From CAYZQE01 sp964480635 (GTDB taxonomy: Bacteria > Pseudomonadota > Gammaproteobacteria > GCA-001735895): a DNA stretch of 17,356 nucleotides. The first letter of the stretch is position 1; every line of letters begins with the position of its first letter. Below are positions 1 to 7,738 of the stretch, piece after piece. The position numbers and the translations under genes are program-made. The stretch is taken from contig CAYZQE010000051.1 of assembly GCA_964480635.1 (NCBI GenBank), positions 1 to 17,356 of the forward strand, read 5' to 3'. A model generated the notes under the pieces. That model searched no databases, was not told the DNA's origin, and saw only the letters and a list, made by a program, of their open reading frames with translations.

Positions 1-10
1 TCTTCGTATC

Positions 11-50
11 AGCGAGGCGCGCATTATATAGACTACTCATATCCCGTCAA
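11..50 (-). promoter_or_regulatory. rRNA-type sigma70 promoter reading out of the window
   Basis: On the minus strand a -35 TTGACG (complement of 45-50) is followed by a 16-bp spacer and a perfect -10 TATAAT (complement of 23-28). A GC-rich discriminator, GCGCGCC, comes next. A strong -10 with a GC-rich discriminator is characteristic of stringently controlled rRNA and tRNA promoters, and the sequence upstream of the -35 is AT-rich like an UP element. It lies only 15 bases beyond the tyrS stop with no terminator between. That an rRNA or tRNA operon follows outside the window is inference. Confidence 0.6.
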
Positions 51-64
51 TAACTATTTATGCT

Positions 65-1267
65 TTATTTAGTTATTATTATTTTCTTGAATTTTCGCTT
101 ACCTACTTGCAAGACAAACTCTGTGCTTTCACTAAACCTTAGCGCTTTATCTTCTATTTTTTTGCTGTCTATTTTAACCGCTCCTTGCTTTATCATTCGC
201 ATAGCCTCTGATGTACCGCCTAACAGCCCTGCTTCCTTAATTAGATTCGCTATCGCTATTCCTTCATCACTTATGGTTATGGCAAACTCTTCTAGGTCAT
301 CGGGTATTGCACCTTTTTGAAACTTTTGAATAAAATCTTTGTGGGCGCTTAATGCTGCTTCTGATGAATGAAACCGCGTAATTAATTCTTCGGCTAATTT
401 AAACTTTATATCTCGTGGGTTTTCCCCTTGTTCGACTTGCTGCTTAAAACCTTCAATTTCATCCATGGGCCTAAAGCTTAGCAATTCAAAGTAGCGCCAC
501 ATTAATTCGTCATTAACCGACATGATCTTGCCAAACATTTCTTTTGGCTCATCATTGATGCCTATATAGTTGTTTAGTGACTTTGACATTTTTTGCACGC
601 CATCCAACCCTTCCAGTATAGGCATAGTTATTATGACTTGTGGCGACATGCCTTCGCCTCTTTGCAGCTCTCGCCCAACCAATAAGTTAAACTTTTGATC
701 TGTGCCGCCAAGCTCTATATCTGCTTTCATTGCTACCGAGTCCCAACCTTGCACCAATGGATATAAAAACTCATGGATTGATATGGGTTGATTGCCTTTG
801 TATCGCTTTGAAAAATCATCGCGCTCAAGCATTCGGGCTACTGTAAATTTACCTGCCAGCTTTATCATGTCAGCTGAACTCATTTTACTCATCCATTCTG
901 AGTTAAACATCACCTTAGTTTTCTTTGGGTCTAAGATTTTAAACACTTGCTCTTGATACGACTTTGCATTTTCTAGCACTTGCTCTTGCGTTAAAGCTGG
1001 TCTTGTTGCGCTTTTACCGGTCGGGTCACCGATCATTCCAGTGAAATCACCTATTAAAAACATGACTTCATGCCCTAAGTCTTGAAATTGCTTTAACTTA
1101 TTAATTAAGACAGTATGACCTAAGTGCAAATCTGGGGCAGTCGGATCAAAACCTGCTTTTATTCTTAATGGTCTATTTTCCTTTAGCTTTGATATTAGTT
1201 CTTGCTCAACAAGAATTTCATCAACGCCTCTTTTTATTTGCTGTAAAGCATCTTCTACCGCTATCAT
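65..1267 (-). CDS. tyrS: Tyrosyl-tRNA synthetase
   Basis: Cytosolic class I aminoacyl-tRNA synthetase that charges tRNA-Tyr with tyrosine using ATP. The 400-aa protein has the HIGH-type motif HLGH at residues 48-51, the tyrosine-pocket segment GGTDQKFN near 188-195, and KMSKS at 226-230. A C-terminal S4 RNA-binding domain occupies about 335-400. KMSKS rather than KFGKT places it in the TyrZ-like branch. I chose ATG at 1267 because GAGG lies 5 bases upstream; the GTG two codons earlier at 1273 overlaps that ribosome site. It is divergent from the M23 peptidase gene, an arrangement common in gammaproteobacteria. Identification is secure. Confidence 0.97.
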   Translation of the reverse strand: MIAVEDALQQIKRGVDEILVEQELISKLKENRPLRIKAGFDPTAPDLHLGHTVLINKLKQFQDLGHEVMFLIGDFTGMIGDPTGKSATRPALTQEQVLENAKSYQEQVFKILDPKKTKVMFNSEWMSKMSSADMIKLAGKFTVARMLERDDFSKRYKGNQPISIHEFLYPLVQGWDSVAMKADIELGGTDQKFNLLVGRELQRGEGMSPQVIITMPILEGLDGVQKMSKSLNNYIGINDEPKEMFGKIMSVNDELMWRYFELLSFRPMDEIEGFKQQVEQGENPRDIKFKLAEELITRFHSSEAALSAHKDFIQKFQKGAIPDDLEEFAITISDEGIAIANLIKEAGLLGGTSEAMRMIKQGAVKIDSKKIEDKALRFSESTEFVLQVGKRKFKKIIITK

Positions 1268-1291
1268 GCGCACCTCATTAATTTTTTACCT

Positions 1292-1319
1292 AGCATACCT
1301 ATATTTTATTATTCATCAA
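1292..1319 (-). promoter_or_regulatory. Possible tyrS promoter
   Basis: On the minus strand, TTGATG (complement of 1314-1319) and TATGCT (complement of 1292-1297) are 16 bp apart. Each matches four of six sigma70 consensus bases. The placement, about 25 bases before the tyrS start, is suitable, but the match is modest. The divergent 45-bp gap must also supply expression of the M23 gene, whose promoter I cannot pick out. Confidence 0.35.
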
Positions 1320-2713
1320 TGAGCTACTTAAATTTAGATTTTAAATTACCCAAACAAAACACTAAGCGCAGTAAAAATCGTGGCGGCAATAAGCTTATCA
1401 CTATAGCTGCTGGATCAATTTGTGTTTTTTTTATTATTTCTTGGCTACTTACCAACTCTGGTGATGCGACAACCATTACACCATTAGAGAAAACGAGTCT
1501 CGCCATTAAACCGCTATCATTGAGCAAAAAAGTATCATTTGATATACCGCCTGCTCCAATTCCGCCCGCCCCAATTAAAAGCGATACGTCAATAACAGAA
1601 CCAATTAAGAACGTCACTCAAACACAAACAACTCGCTCTAGTACCATTAAGCAAGGTGATTCATTATCGGCTGTTTTCAACAAACAAGGCATTGGCGCTT
1701 CTGTTTTGTATAAAATAATGACTGAAGCTAAAGACAGTAAACGCCTTAAGACCATTCAAAGTGGCCAAAGATTTGATTTCGTTTTCAATGAAAGCAATGA
1801 TCTTATCCAATTACTTTACTACCCAAACATTACTCAAACCTACCAATTCACTAAAAACGATCAAGGGAAATTCGAAAGTTCGACCACTACTAATCCATTA
1901 GAAGCCATCCCTGTTTATCGAGAAGGCGTTATCAATAGTTCATTATTTTTAGCTGCTGCTAACAGCGATATTCCAGTTAACGTTATTATGAATATGGTCA
2001 GTATTTTTGGCTGGGACATTGATTTTGCTCTTGATATTCGAAAAGGTGACAGTTTTAAACTAATTTATGATGAGCTTTATCAAGATGGCGAAATGATTAA
2101 AACGGGGCAAATTTTAGCTGCCGAATTCACTAACCGTGACAAAATATTTCAAGCTGTTCTTTATACCGATCCAACAGGGCGATCTAATTACTATTCGCCA
2201 GATGGCAAAAGTATGCGTAAAGCTTTTTTAAGAAACCCCGTTAAATTTTCTCGCATTAGCTCACGCTTTACCACCAAACGCTGGCACCCAGTGCTTTCTA
2301 AGTGGCGCTCTCATAAGGGCGTTGATTATGCCGCACCAAGAGGCACACCTATTTATGCCGCAGGTGACGGAAAAATCATTCACGCAGGTAAAAAAGGGGG
2401 GTACGGTAGGGCCGTTATTATTCAACATGGCGGGAAGTACACGACGTTATATGCTCACTTAAATGGCTATAACAAAAATACTCGCCGAGGAAAGCGCGTG
2501 AAACAAGGGCAAATCATTGGTTATGTCGGAAGCTCTGGTTTGGCAACAGGCCCTCATTTACATTATGAATTTAGAGTCTCAGGCGTTCACCGCAATCCTC
2601 TAACGGTTAAGCTTCCTGCCGCAAAACCTATTAATAAAAAATATAAGGCGGACTTCAACGCTACAAAAGATAAGCGACTAAAAATGCTTAAAATTATGGG
2701 CAATGCACAATGA
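1319..2713 (+). CDS. M23 family murein endopeptidase (MepM/YebA-like)
   Basis: Membrane-anchored periplasmic peptidase predicted to cut peptidoglycan cross-links. Order in the 464 aa: a short basic cytoplasmic tail, one membrane segment at about 27-45, and a Pro/Thr-rich linker. A LysM/OapA-like segment starts near 110 (IKQGDSLSAVFNKQGI), and a mixed middle domain follows. The C-terminal LytM/M23 domain has zinc ligands in HKGVD (His332, Asp336) and HLH (413-415), with a further YAHL before it. All metal ligands are present, so it should be active rather than an EnvC/NlpD-like activator. The ATG has no obvious Shine-Dalgarno sequence. Its stop overlaps the anmK start as ATGA, implying translational coupling. 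Confidence 0.92.
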   Translation: MSYLNLDFKLPKQNTKRSKNRGGNKLITIAAGSICVFFIISWLLTNSGDATTITPLEKTSLAIKPLSLSKKVSFDIPPAPIPPAPIKSDTSITEPIKNVTQTQTTRSSTIKQGDSLSAVFNKQGIGASVLYKIMTEAKDSKRLKTIQSGQRFDFVFNESNDLIQLLYYPNITQTYQFTKNDQGKFESSTTTNPLEAIPVYREGVINSSLFLAAANSDIPVNVIMNMVSIFGWDIDFALDIRKGDSFKLIYDELYQDGEMIKTGQILAAEFTNRDKIFQAVLYTDPTGRSNYYSPDGKSMRKAFLRNPVKFSRISSRFTTKRWHPVLSKWRSHKGVDYAAPRGTPIYAAGDGKIIHAGKKGGYGRAVIIQHGGKYTTLYAHLNGYNKNTRRGKRVKQGQIIGYVGSSGLATGPHLHYEFRVSGVHRNPLTVKLPAAKPINKKYKADFNATKDKRLKMLKIMGNAQ

Positions 2714-3822
2714 AATATTTTATTGGCGTTATGTCAGGAACAAGCTTGGATGGTATTGACATCGTCATTGTTAGCTTTACAAATGATACAACGAAAGTTA
2801 TTGCCCATTCGACCACGGCCTATCCATCCGACATCCGACATCAAATTGAATTACTCGTCAACTCAGAACAGGTGTCTTTACACACCTTTTGCCAACTAGA
2901 TATACAAATTGCCAAGGCTTACTCTTCAGCAATAATGGCCTTATTGAAAGAAAATAATATTTTGTCTCGACACATTTACGCTATTGGAAGCCACGGTCAA
3001 ACCATTAAACATAATCCAAATATCGAACACGCTTATACATTGCAAATTGGCGACCCTAACACTCTAAGCGCTCTCACCAATATAACGGTTGTTGCTGATT
3101 TTCGACGAAAAGATGTTGCCTTGGGCGGGCAAGGCGCACCACTTGCACCAGCATTTCATCAATATGCTTTTCAGTCTAATACTAAAAACCGTGCCATTAT
3201 TAATATTGGGGGCATAGCTAACATTACGGCATTGCCGACACTTCAATCAGGTGAAAAAATACTCGGCTTTGACACCGGCCCAGGTAACACCTTGCTTGAC
3301 CACCTTTGCCAAAAACACTTTAAGATCAATTACGATAAGAATGGGGCTATAGCTGCTAGCGGCAAGGTTAACGCAGCACTGTTAAACCATATTATAAACT
3401 CAGAACCTTTTTTTAGTTTAGCCCCTGCCAAATCTACTGGGACTGATTACTTCAACCTTAAATGGTTTGAGCATCATGTAAAACTTGCGAATATCAGCAT
3501 ATCTCCAGAAGACCAGTTAGCAACGCTAACCGATTTAACCGCTTTGACTATTAGCATGGCAATAAAAAACTTATCCACCCATATTGATGAAATTTATTAT
3601 TGCGGGGGTGGGCAACACAACACAACACTCATGCAGCGCCTCCAATTTCATACTAAACTAGATTCTAACTCGACAGAACAACTAAATATATCTCCTGACT
3701 GGGTAGAAGCCATGGCTTTCGCATGGTTTGCAAAAAATACTCTCGATAACCAGCCCAGCAACATACCTTCCGTCACCGCCGCTTCAGAAAAAACCATTCT
3801 TGGTGGCATATTTAAAGCTTGA
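2710..3822 (+). CDS. anmK: Anhydro-N-acetylmuramic acid kinase
   Basis: Cytosolic enzyme of cell-wall recycling. It hydrolyses the anhydro ring of anhMurNAc and phosphorylates it to MurNAc-6-phosphate, which MurQ then processes. The 370-aa protein carries the ATP-binding start GVMSGTSLDGID (6-17), GSHGQTI (93-99), GGQGAPL (139-145), IGGIANIT (166-173) and GFDTGPGN (186-193). The Asp in the last motif corresponds to the family's catalytic base. The length is normal. It overlaps the M23 peptidase gene by four bases, so an enzyme that opens murein and one that recycles its products are made together. Confidence 0.97.
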   Translation: MKYFIGVMSGTSLDGIDIVIVSFTNDTTKVIAHSTTAYPSDIRHQIELLVNSEQVSLHTFCQLDIQIAKAYSSAIMALLKENNILSRHIYAIGSHGQTIKHNPNIEHAYTLQIGDPNTLSALTNITVVADFRRKDVALGGQGAPLAPAFHQYAFQSNTKNRAIINIGGIANITALPTLQSGEKILGFDTGPGNTLLDHLCQKHFKINYDKNGAIAASGKVNAALLNHIINSEPFFSLAPAKSTGTDYFNLKWFEHHVKLANISISPEDQLATLTDLTALTISMAIKNLSTHIDEIYYCGGGQHNTTLMQRLQFHTKLDSNSTEQLNISPDWVEAMAFAWFAKNTLDNQPSNIPSVTAASEKTILGGIFKA

Positions 3823-3847
3823 ACAAAACCCGTTGCAACATTATAAT
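3819..3847 (+). promoter_or_regulatory. Sigma70 promoter for the outer-membrane protein gene
   Basis: TTGAAC at 3819-3824, a 17-bp spacer and a perfect TATAAT at 3842-3847. The -35 overlaps the anmK stop codon. The start site would fall near 3854, leaving a leader of about 23 bases that can form a weak GTTCT/AGAAC hairpin. Confidence 0.55.
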
Positions 3848-3876
3848 TCTCGGTTCTTTAGATTTTGAGAACACCC

Positions 3877-4766
3877 ATGTTAAGCCCAAGGATAGCCACA
3901 CTCATAGCAGCAGCACTTTGCAGCCCTCTTAGCCAAGCTGATTTTGTTGGCTTAAATATCGGCTCAAGCTACTGGAGCCCTGNNNNNNNNNNNNNNNNNN
4001 NNNNNNNNNNNNNNNNNNNNNNNNNNNNNNNNNNNNNNNNNNNNNNNNNNNNNNNNNNNNNNNNNNNNNNNNNNNNNNNNNNCTTAGCCAAGCTGATTTT
4101 GTTGGCTTAAATATCGGCTCAAGCTACTGGAGCCCTGCTTTGGCCGGCTCATTTAACTCAGGCAGTGATGACAGCATAAGCATTGATGGTGATGTTGATG
4201 CTCAAGCGTCAATAACTATAAGCCTTGAACACCCTATCCCAGTACTACCAAACATTAAATTTCAAACTAGAGACCTTAGCTCAACAGGCACGGACTCAGA
4301 TTTTAATGGTAAATTTAAGGATGAATCTTTTGCCAGCGGTGGAGTAGTATCTTCAACGCTTGATCTTTCCCACCAAGATATAGTTCTCTATTACGAATTA
4401 TTAGATAATTGGGTAAATTTAGATTTAGGCATAAACCTAAAAACATTTGATGGCGAAGCGACTGTCAGCAATAATAGTGATGGTAGTAGTACCATCACTA
4501 TAGATGAAACGATTCCACTACTCTATCTTTCTGCGCGTATTGACTTACCCTTTACCGGTTTTTATGTTGGTGCTGACATTCAAAACCTAAGCTTAAATGA
4601 CAGCGCAATAGAGGATTCTACGATTCTTGTCGGCTATGAAACTTCATCTGGTTTTGGTATTGAAGGTGGGTATAAAAAGTTTTCTCTTAACCTTGATGAC
4701 GTATCAAGCTTAAACACGACTATTGAATATGACGGCCTGTATATTAATGGTTACTTTCACTTCTAA
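3877..4766 (+). CDS. TIGR04219-like outer-membrane beta-barrel protein, split by an assembly gap
   Basis: Predicted small outer-membrane barrel. The ATG at 3877 begins a signal peptide ending PLSQA before DFVGLNIGSSYWSP. After the gap come alternating polar/hydrophobic strands, and the protein ends in an aromatic, ...YFHF, typical of BamA-recognised barrels. As written, the 100 Ns plus a repeated 55 bases put the halves out of frame (155 is not a multiple of 3). Deleting the gap and one 55-base copy gives 106 + 629 = 735 bases, a clean frame of 244 aa plus stop. The family name rests on the N-terminal pattern, the LD-rich repeats and the C-terminal GLYINGYFHF form. Molecular function is unknown. 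Confidence 0.75.
3928..3982 (+). repeat. Left copy of a 55-base identical gap flank
   Basis: The 55 bases from CTTAGCC to GAGCCCTG immediately before the N run match 4083-4137 exactly. The copy encodes the signal-peptide end and mature start of the barrel protein. This is best explained as the overlapping end of two contigs. Confidence 0.9.
3983..4082. other. 100-N scaffold gap
   Basis: Exactly 100 N characters, a conventional placeholder length rather than a measured gap. It is bounded on both sides by the same 55 bases, so the true distance is probably negative (an overlap). Confidence 0.97.
4083..4137 (+). repeat. Right copy of a 55-base identical gap flank
   Basis: Identical to 3928-3982. 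Continuous coding sequence runs from here to the barrel gene's stop at 4766. Confidence 0.9.
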
Positions 4767-4788
4767 AATAGACCATCCCATTTAAACG

Positions 4789-4818
4789 AAAAAAGCCGAC
4801 GTATTGTCGGCTTTTTTT
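4789..4818. terminator. Bidirectional intrinsic terminator
   Basis: AAAAAAGCCGAC and GTCGGCTTTTTTT flank a 5-base loop. An A run on the left and a T run on the right let it end transcription from both the barrel gene (plus) and the convergent erpA operon (minus). Confidence 0.9.
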
Positions 4819-4842
4819 GTCTTATGATTTTTTACTCGCAAA

Positions 4843-5217
4843 CTAAATCGAAAACGAAGCTCCGCATCCACATGTTGATGTTGCATTTGGATTATTAATA
4901 ACAAACATAGACCCTTCTAAACTTTCTTTATAATCAACTTCTGCACCCATTAAGTATTGATAACTCATGGGATCAACCACCAAAGTAACCCCATTGTTTT
5001 CAATTTCTTTATCACCATCTTTGGGTTCGGCGTCAAACGTAAAACCATATTGAAACCCAGAACAGCCTCCGCCTTGAACAAAAACCCTCAGCTTTAACTT
5101 GTCGTCACCTTCTTCTTCAATAAGAACAGCCGCTTTAGCTGCTGCTGCATCAGTAAAAACTAACGATGGCTTAGGCGTAGCTGCGCCAAAATTTAAATCA
5201 ATACCAACACTTGACAT
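4843..5217 (-). CDS. erpA: Iron-sulfur cluster insertion protein ErpA
   Basis: A-type carrier that delivers Fe-S clusters to apo-enzymes, including those of isoprenoid synthesis in E. coli. The 124-aa protein has the three ligand cysteines in GGGCSGFQ (Cys52) and STCGCG (Cys116, Cys118). The Glu/Asp-rich segment and length are typical of ErpA rather than IscA. I chose ATG at 5217 because AGAGGG sits 7 bases upstream; an in-frame extension to 5274 would add 19 non-conserved residues and overlap bactofilin. It is the last gene of the argC-DUF6776-bactofilin-erpA run, 53 bp after bactofilin, and ends at a strong terminator. Confidence 0.93.
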   Translation of the reverse strand: MSSVGIDLNFGAATPKPSLVFTDAAAAKAAVLIEEEGDDKLKLRVFVQGGGCSGFQYGFTFDAEPKDGDKEIENNGVTLVVDPMSYQYLMGAEVDYKESLEGSMFVINNPNATSTCGCGASFSI

Positions 5218-5270
5218 GGTTTTCCCTCTTAAAGTTAATTTATCTAGAATATAATGAATTACTAATATGG

Positions 5271-5705
5271 TCAAACACTATCGTTTGCAAGGTCAGATGA
5301 TTTATTTTCTTGGGATTTATCTTCTAGTTTTTTTTGCATCTCTATATTTGGCGAATGAACAAGCCCGCCATTCACTTCGGCACCAATCGCCATTTCAATT
5401 AAATTATAATAAACACTGCCGTTAACTCGAGACTTGCTAGCAAGCTCGACTCTGTTAGAGCCAAAAACATCTCCAATAATTTTACCATTTAGCACCATAT
5501 TAGGCACTTTCACTTCACCTTCAATGGATCCGTTTTCGCTCAAAATTAAAACAGCCATGCTGCCTTCTTCGGCCATGACATTACCAACGATTTTGCCGTC
5601 AACATATAACCCTCCCGAAAAAATTAAATCACCATTTATAATTGTGTTTTTACCAATTAACGTATCTATTTTTGCTGAACTAAACTTTTTCTTTTTACCA
5701 AACAC
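5271..5705 (-). CDS. Bactofilin (polymer-forming cytoskeletal protein, DUF583)
   Basis: Bactofilins polymerise without nucleotides into membrane-associated filaments that often place cell-wall enzymes. The 144-aa protein has a short basic N-terminal tail (MFGKKKKFS). A right-handed beta-helix core of repeated short strands with Gly turns follows at about residues 13-115 (IDTLIGKNTIINGDLIFSGG onward). The C-terminal tail is charged and disordered. The start is GTG at 5705, directly after the DUF6776 stop, with GGAG 8 bases upstream inside that gene, so the two are translationally coupled. The fold assignment is firm; its cellular role here is not known. Confidence 0.92.
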   Translation of the reverse strand: MFGKKKKFSSAKIDTLIGKNTIINGDLIFSGGLYVDGKIVGNVMAEEGSMAVLILSENGSIEGEVKVPNMVLNGKIIGDVFGSNRVELASKSRVNGSVYYNLIEMAIGAEVNGGLVHSPNIEMQKKLEDKSQENKSSDLANDSV

Positions 5706-6428
5706 TTATATTTCTCCAGACACTAATTCGGCCCAATTAGATGTACTCTTGATTGACTTTACTTTTTTTGTTCTCGATTTAATCTCAACAATGACGGTCT
5801 CAGGATAAAACTGAGCCGGTAATTCAAGTGTCCCTTCAAAAATTTGAAAGTATCGAAATGAATATTTTAACTTACTTTTGGGCTCTTCACTCAGCTCATT
5901 TAAGGTAAAGGATTTACTTTTTCCATCAACTAGGCCTTTAATTGAAATATTAACATCGCCTCGAATCGAGTAATTACTTCTACCCGATTTAGTTAAAACG
6001 ACTTTATATTGATATTCATCATCCTTTGCTGCTTTTAAAACACTTAATTCTTGTAATTTAACACCAAAACCAGTTTGTGCTGGCGCTACTATTCCTCGGT
6101 AAAAAACAAGTTCTTCTTTTAAAGTTAAAATTTCTCTTTGCAAATTAACTAATGAAGTGTTCACCGAACTATAGGCATCCCTATCTACTTTACTATCTGA
6201 TGATAAGCGCACATTTTTTATAAGCAAACTACTATTGCGCTCAGTCAATGTCTCAATCTTTGCATTTAATTCTTGAATCATTTCATACGATTGGTGCAGC
6301 GTTCTTTCTTGATCCCAACGCCCCATAAAAAACGTAATAATCAACAATACAGCTGCTAATGCGCCAATAAGCCATTTTAAAAATGGCTTATTCTCTCTTA
6401 CTAAAAAGCCATCATGAGCTTGACTCAA
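5706..6428 (-). CDS. DUF6776 family membrane-anchored coiled-coil protein
   Basis: Function unknown. The 240-aa protein has a short cytoplasmic N-terminus, one membrane segment at about 17-36 (WLIGALAAVLLIITFFMG) and a heptad-like coiled coil at about 42-112. A C-terminal domain of beta strands (about 118-225) would lie in the periplasm. The start is TTG at 6428 with AGGGG 7 bases upstream; no in-frame ATG precedes the membrane segment. It sits 28 bp after argC and abuts bactofilin. That coupling suggests a structural or scaffolding partnership with bactofilin across the inner membrane, which is inference. The topology resembles MreC or divisome coiled-coil proteins, but I see no homology. 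Confidence 0.8.
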   Translation of the reverse strand: MSQAHDGFLVRENKPFLKWLIGALAAVLLIITFFMGRWDQERTLHQSYEMIQELNAKIETLTERNSSLLIKNVRLSSDSKVDRDAYSSVNTSLVNLQREILTLKEELVFYRGIVAPAQTGFGVKLQELSVLKAAKDDEYQYKVVLTKSGRSNYSIRGDVNISIKGLVDGKSKSFTLNELSEEPKSKLKYSFRYFQIFEGTLELPAQFYPETVIVEIKSRTKKVKSIKSTSNWAELVSGEI

Positions 6429-6456
6429 TTTATAACCCCTTTGACTTTAAATTGAA

Positions 6457-7485
6457 TCAAAGCAATAAACCTGGCACATTCAAGCCTTCTGATTCATCAA
6501 AATCAAACATTAAGTTCATATTTTGCACCGCTTGCCCGGCAGCCCCCTTCACTAAATTGTCAATGACCGATAAAACAACAACCTTATTTGACTCAGGTAA
6601 ACGTTGAACTGCTATTCTGCAGTAATTAACGCCTTTCACTGAACGTGTTTCTGGTGCTATACCTACGGGGAGCACGTCAACAAAAGGCTCATCTTTATAA
6701 TAATTTTCAAACAATGCTTGAAAGTCTTGGCTATCATCCTTTACCGTGGCATATAAAGTAGCATGTATGCCGCGTAACATAGGCATTAAGTGAGGCATAA
6801 ACACCAAATTCGCTGTTTCGTCTAAATACCGTAAATTTTGTCTAATTTCAGGTAAGTGCCTATGACCCGTTATCGCATAAGCTTTCACTGACTCTGATGT
6901 TTCACATAACAAAGTCGCCACATTAGCTTGACGCCCTGCGCCACTCACCGCTGACTTGCAATCAGCAATAATATCAGTCGCATCTATGATCGACCCTTGC
7001 AGCAACGGTAACAAGCCTAATGTCACTGCGGTTGGGTAACAACCTGGGTTTGCAACAACCTGAGCTGTTTTAATAGCCGCACGATTCATTTCTGGTAAAC
7101 CGTAAACAGCTTGAGCCACAACGTCAGGGCAGCTATGTTGAGTGCCGTACCATTTTTCCCAAACGGCAATATCTTTAATTCTAAAATCTGCTGCTAAATC
7201 TATAACGCGCACACCGGCCGCTATTAAGTCTGGCGTTTGCAGCATAGCGGTTGCATTAGGTGTTGCAAAAAACACAAGATCGCAGGCATTTAACTTTTCT
7301 GAGTCAGGCGCTGTGAATTCAATATCAACAAAGCCACGTAAACTCGGAAAAAAATCACTGACTTTTGTGCCCGCATTGGAGCGCGAGGTGATTACTTTTA
7401 AATCAACCTGAGGATGGACACATAGGATACGCAAAAGCTCAACACCCGTGTACCCCGTACCACCAACTATACCAACCTTTATCAT
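6457..7485 (-). CDS. argC: N-acetyl-gamma-glutamyl-phosphate reductase
   Basis: NADPH-dependent third step of arginine biosynthesis, reducing N-acetylglutamyl phosphate to the semialdehyde. The 342-aa protein starts with the Rossmann motif GIVGGTGYTG. The catalytic cysteine is in VANPGCYPTA (Cys149), and GHRHLPEI lies in the substrate site. Length is typical of the longer ArgC type. ATG at 7485 puts the Rossmann strand right at the N-terminus, as in the family; an upstream TTG at 7503 would add six residues. It heads the minus-strand run ending at erpA and is divergent from hemJ. Confidence 0.96.
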   Translation of the reverse strand: MIKVGIVGGTGYTGVELLRILCVHPQVDLKVITSRSNAGTKVSDFFPSLRGFVDIEFTAPDSEKLNACDLVFFATPNATAMLQTPDLIAAGVRVIDLAADFRIKDIAVWEKWYGTQHSCPDVVAQAVYGLPEMNRAAIKTAQVVANPGCYPTAVTLGLLPLLQGSIIDATDIIADCKSAVSGAGRQANVATLLCETSESVKAYAITGHRHLPEIRQNLRYLDETANLVFMPHLMPMLRGIHATLYATVKDDSQDFQALFENYYKDEPFVDVLPVGIAPETRSVKGVNYCRIAVQRLPESNKVVVLSVIDNLVKGAAGQAVQNMNLMFDFDESEGLNVPGLLL

Positions 7486-7519
7486 CTTAAATAGCCCACG
7501 CAAAGCCGTAAAAACGCGT

Positions 7520-7525
7520 ATTATA
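7520..7525 (-). promoter_or_regulatory. Probable -10 of the argC promoter
   Basis: The minus strand reads TATAAT here, about 35 bases before the argC ATG. I see no convincing -35 at the right distance, so the element may depend on an activator. Confidence 0.35.
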
Positions 7526-7591
7526 CATTGTTATAAATTCCGTACACCCGAATCCTCAGATAGAAATATGAAAAAGGCGTAAGAGCTTGAT

Positions 7592-7661
7592 GTGCATAGA
7601 AATGCTAAAAAAATCGTAGTCACCTCATTGGTGATGAGAGTTTTTTAGTTTTACTATGCGC
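7592..7661. repeat. Inverted repeat between argC and hemJ
   Basis: Outer arms GCATAG (7594-7599) and CTATGC (7654-7659) extend one or two pairs outward with a G-U. Inner arms CTAAAAAA and TTTTTTAG follow, and the centre carries TCACC-TCATT-GGTGA as a further 5-bp stem. Both flanking genes read away from it, so it is not a terminator for either. It could be a structured hemJ leader, an operator region or a decayed miniature element. Confidence 0.6.
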
Positions 7662-7738
7662 GTTAAGATTTTATGGCATATTTATGTTTCTATCTGAGAA
7701 TTTGGGGTTCAGTATCAAATTTAGGAGATTTTTTATCT

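Noticed and set aside
60..320. Plus-strand 86-aa hydrophobic ORF
   Set aside because: It lies antisense inside the S4-domain end of tyrS, with no ribosome site and no recognisable family.
3928..4137. A genuine direct duplication inside the barrel gene
   Set aside because: The copies are exactly identical, touch the N run on both sides, and break the frame unless one is removed, so an overlap of contig ends is simpler.
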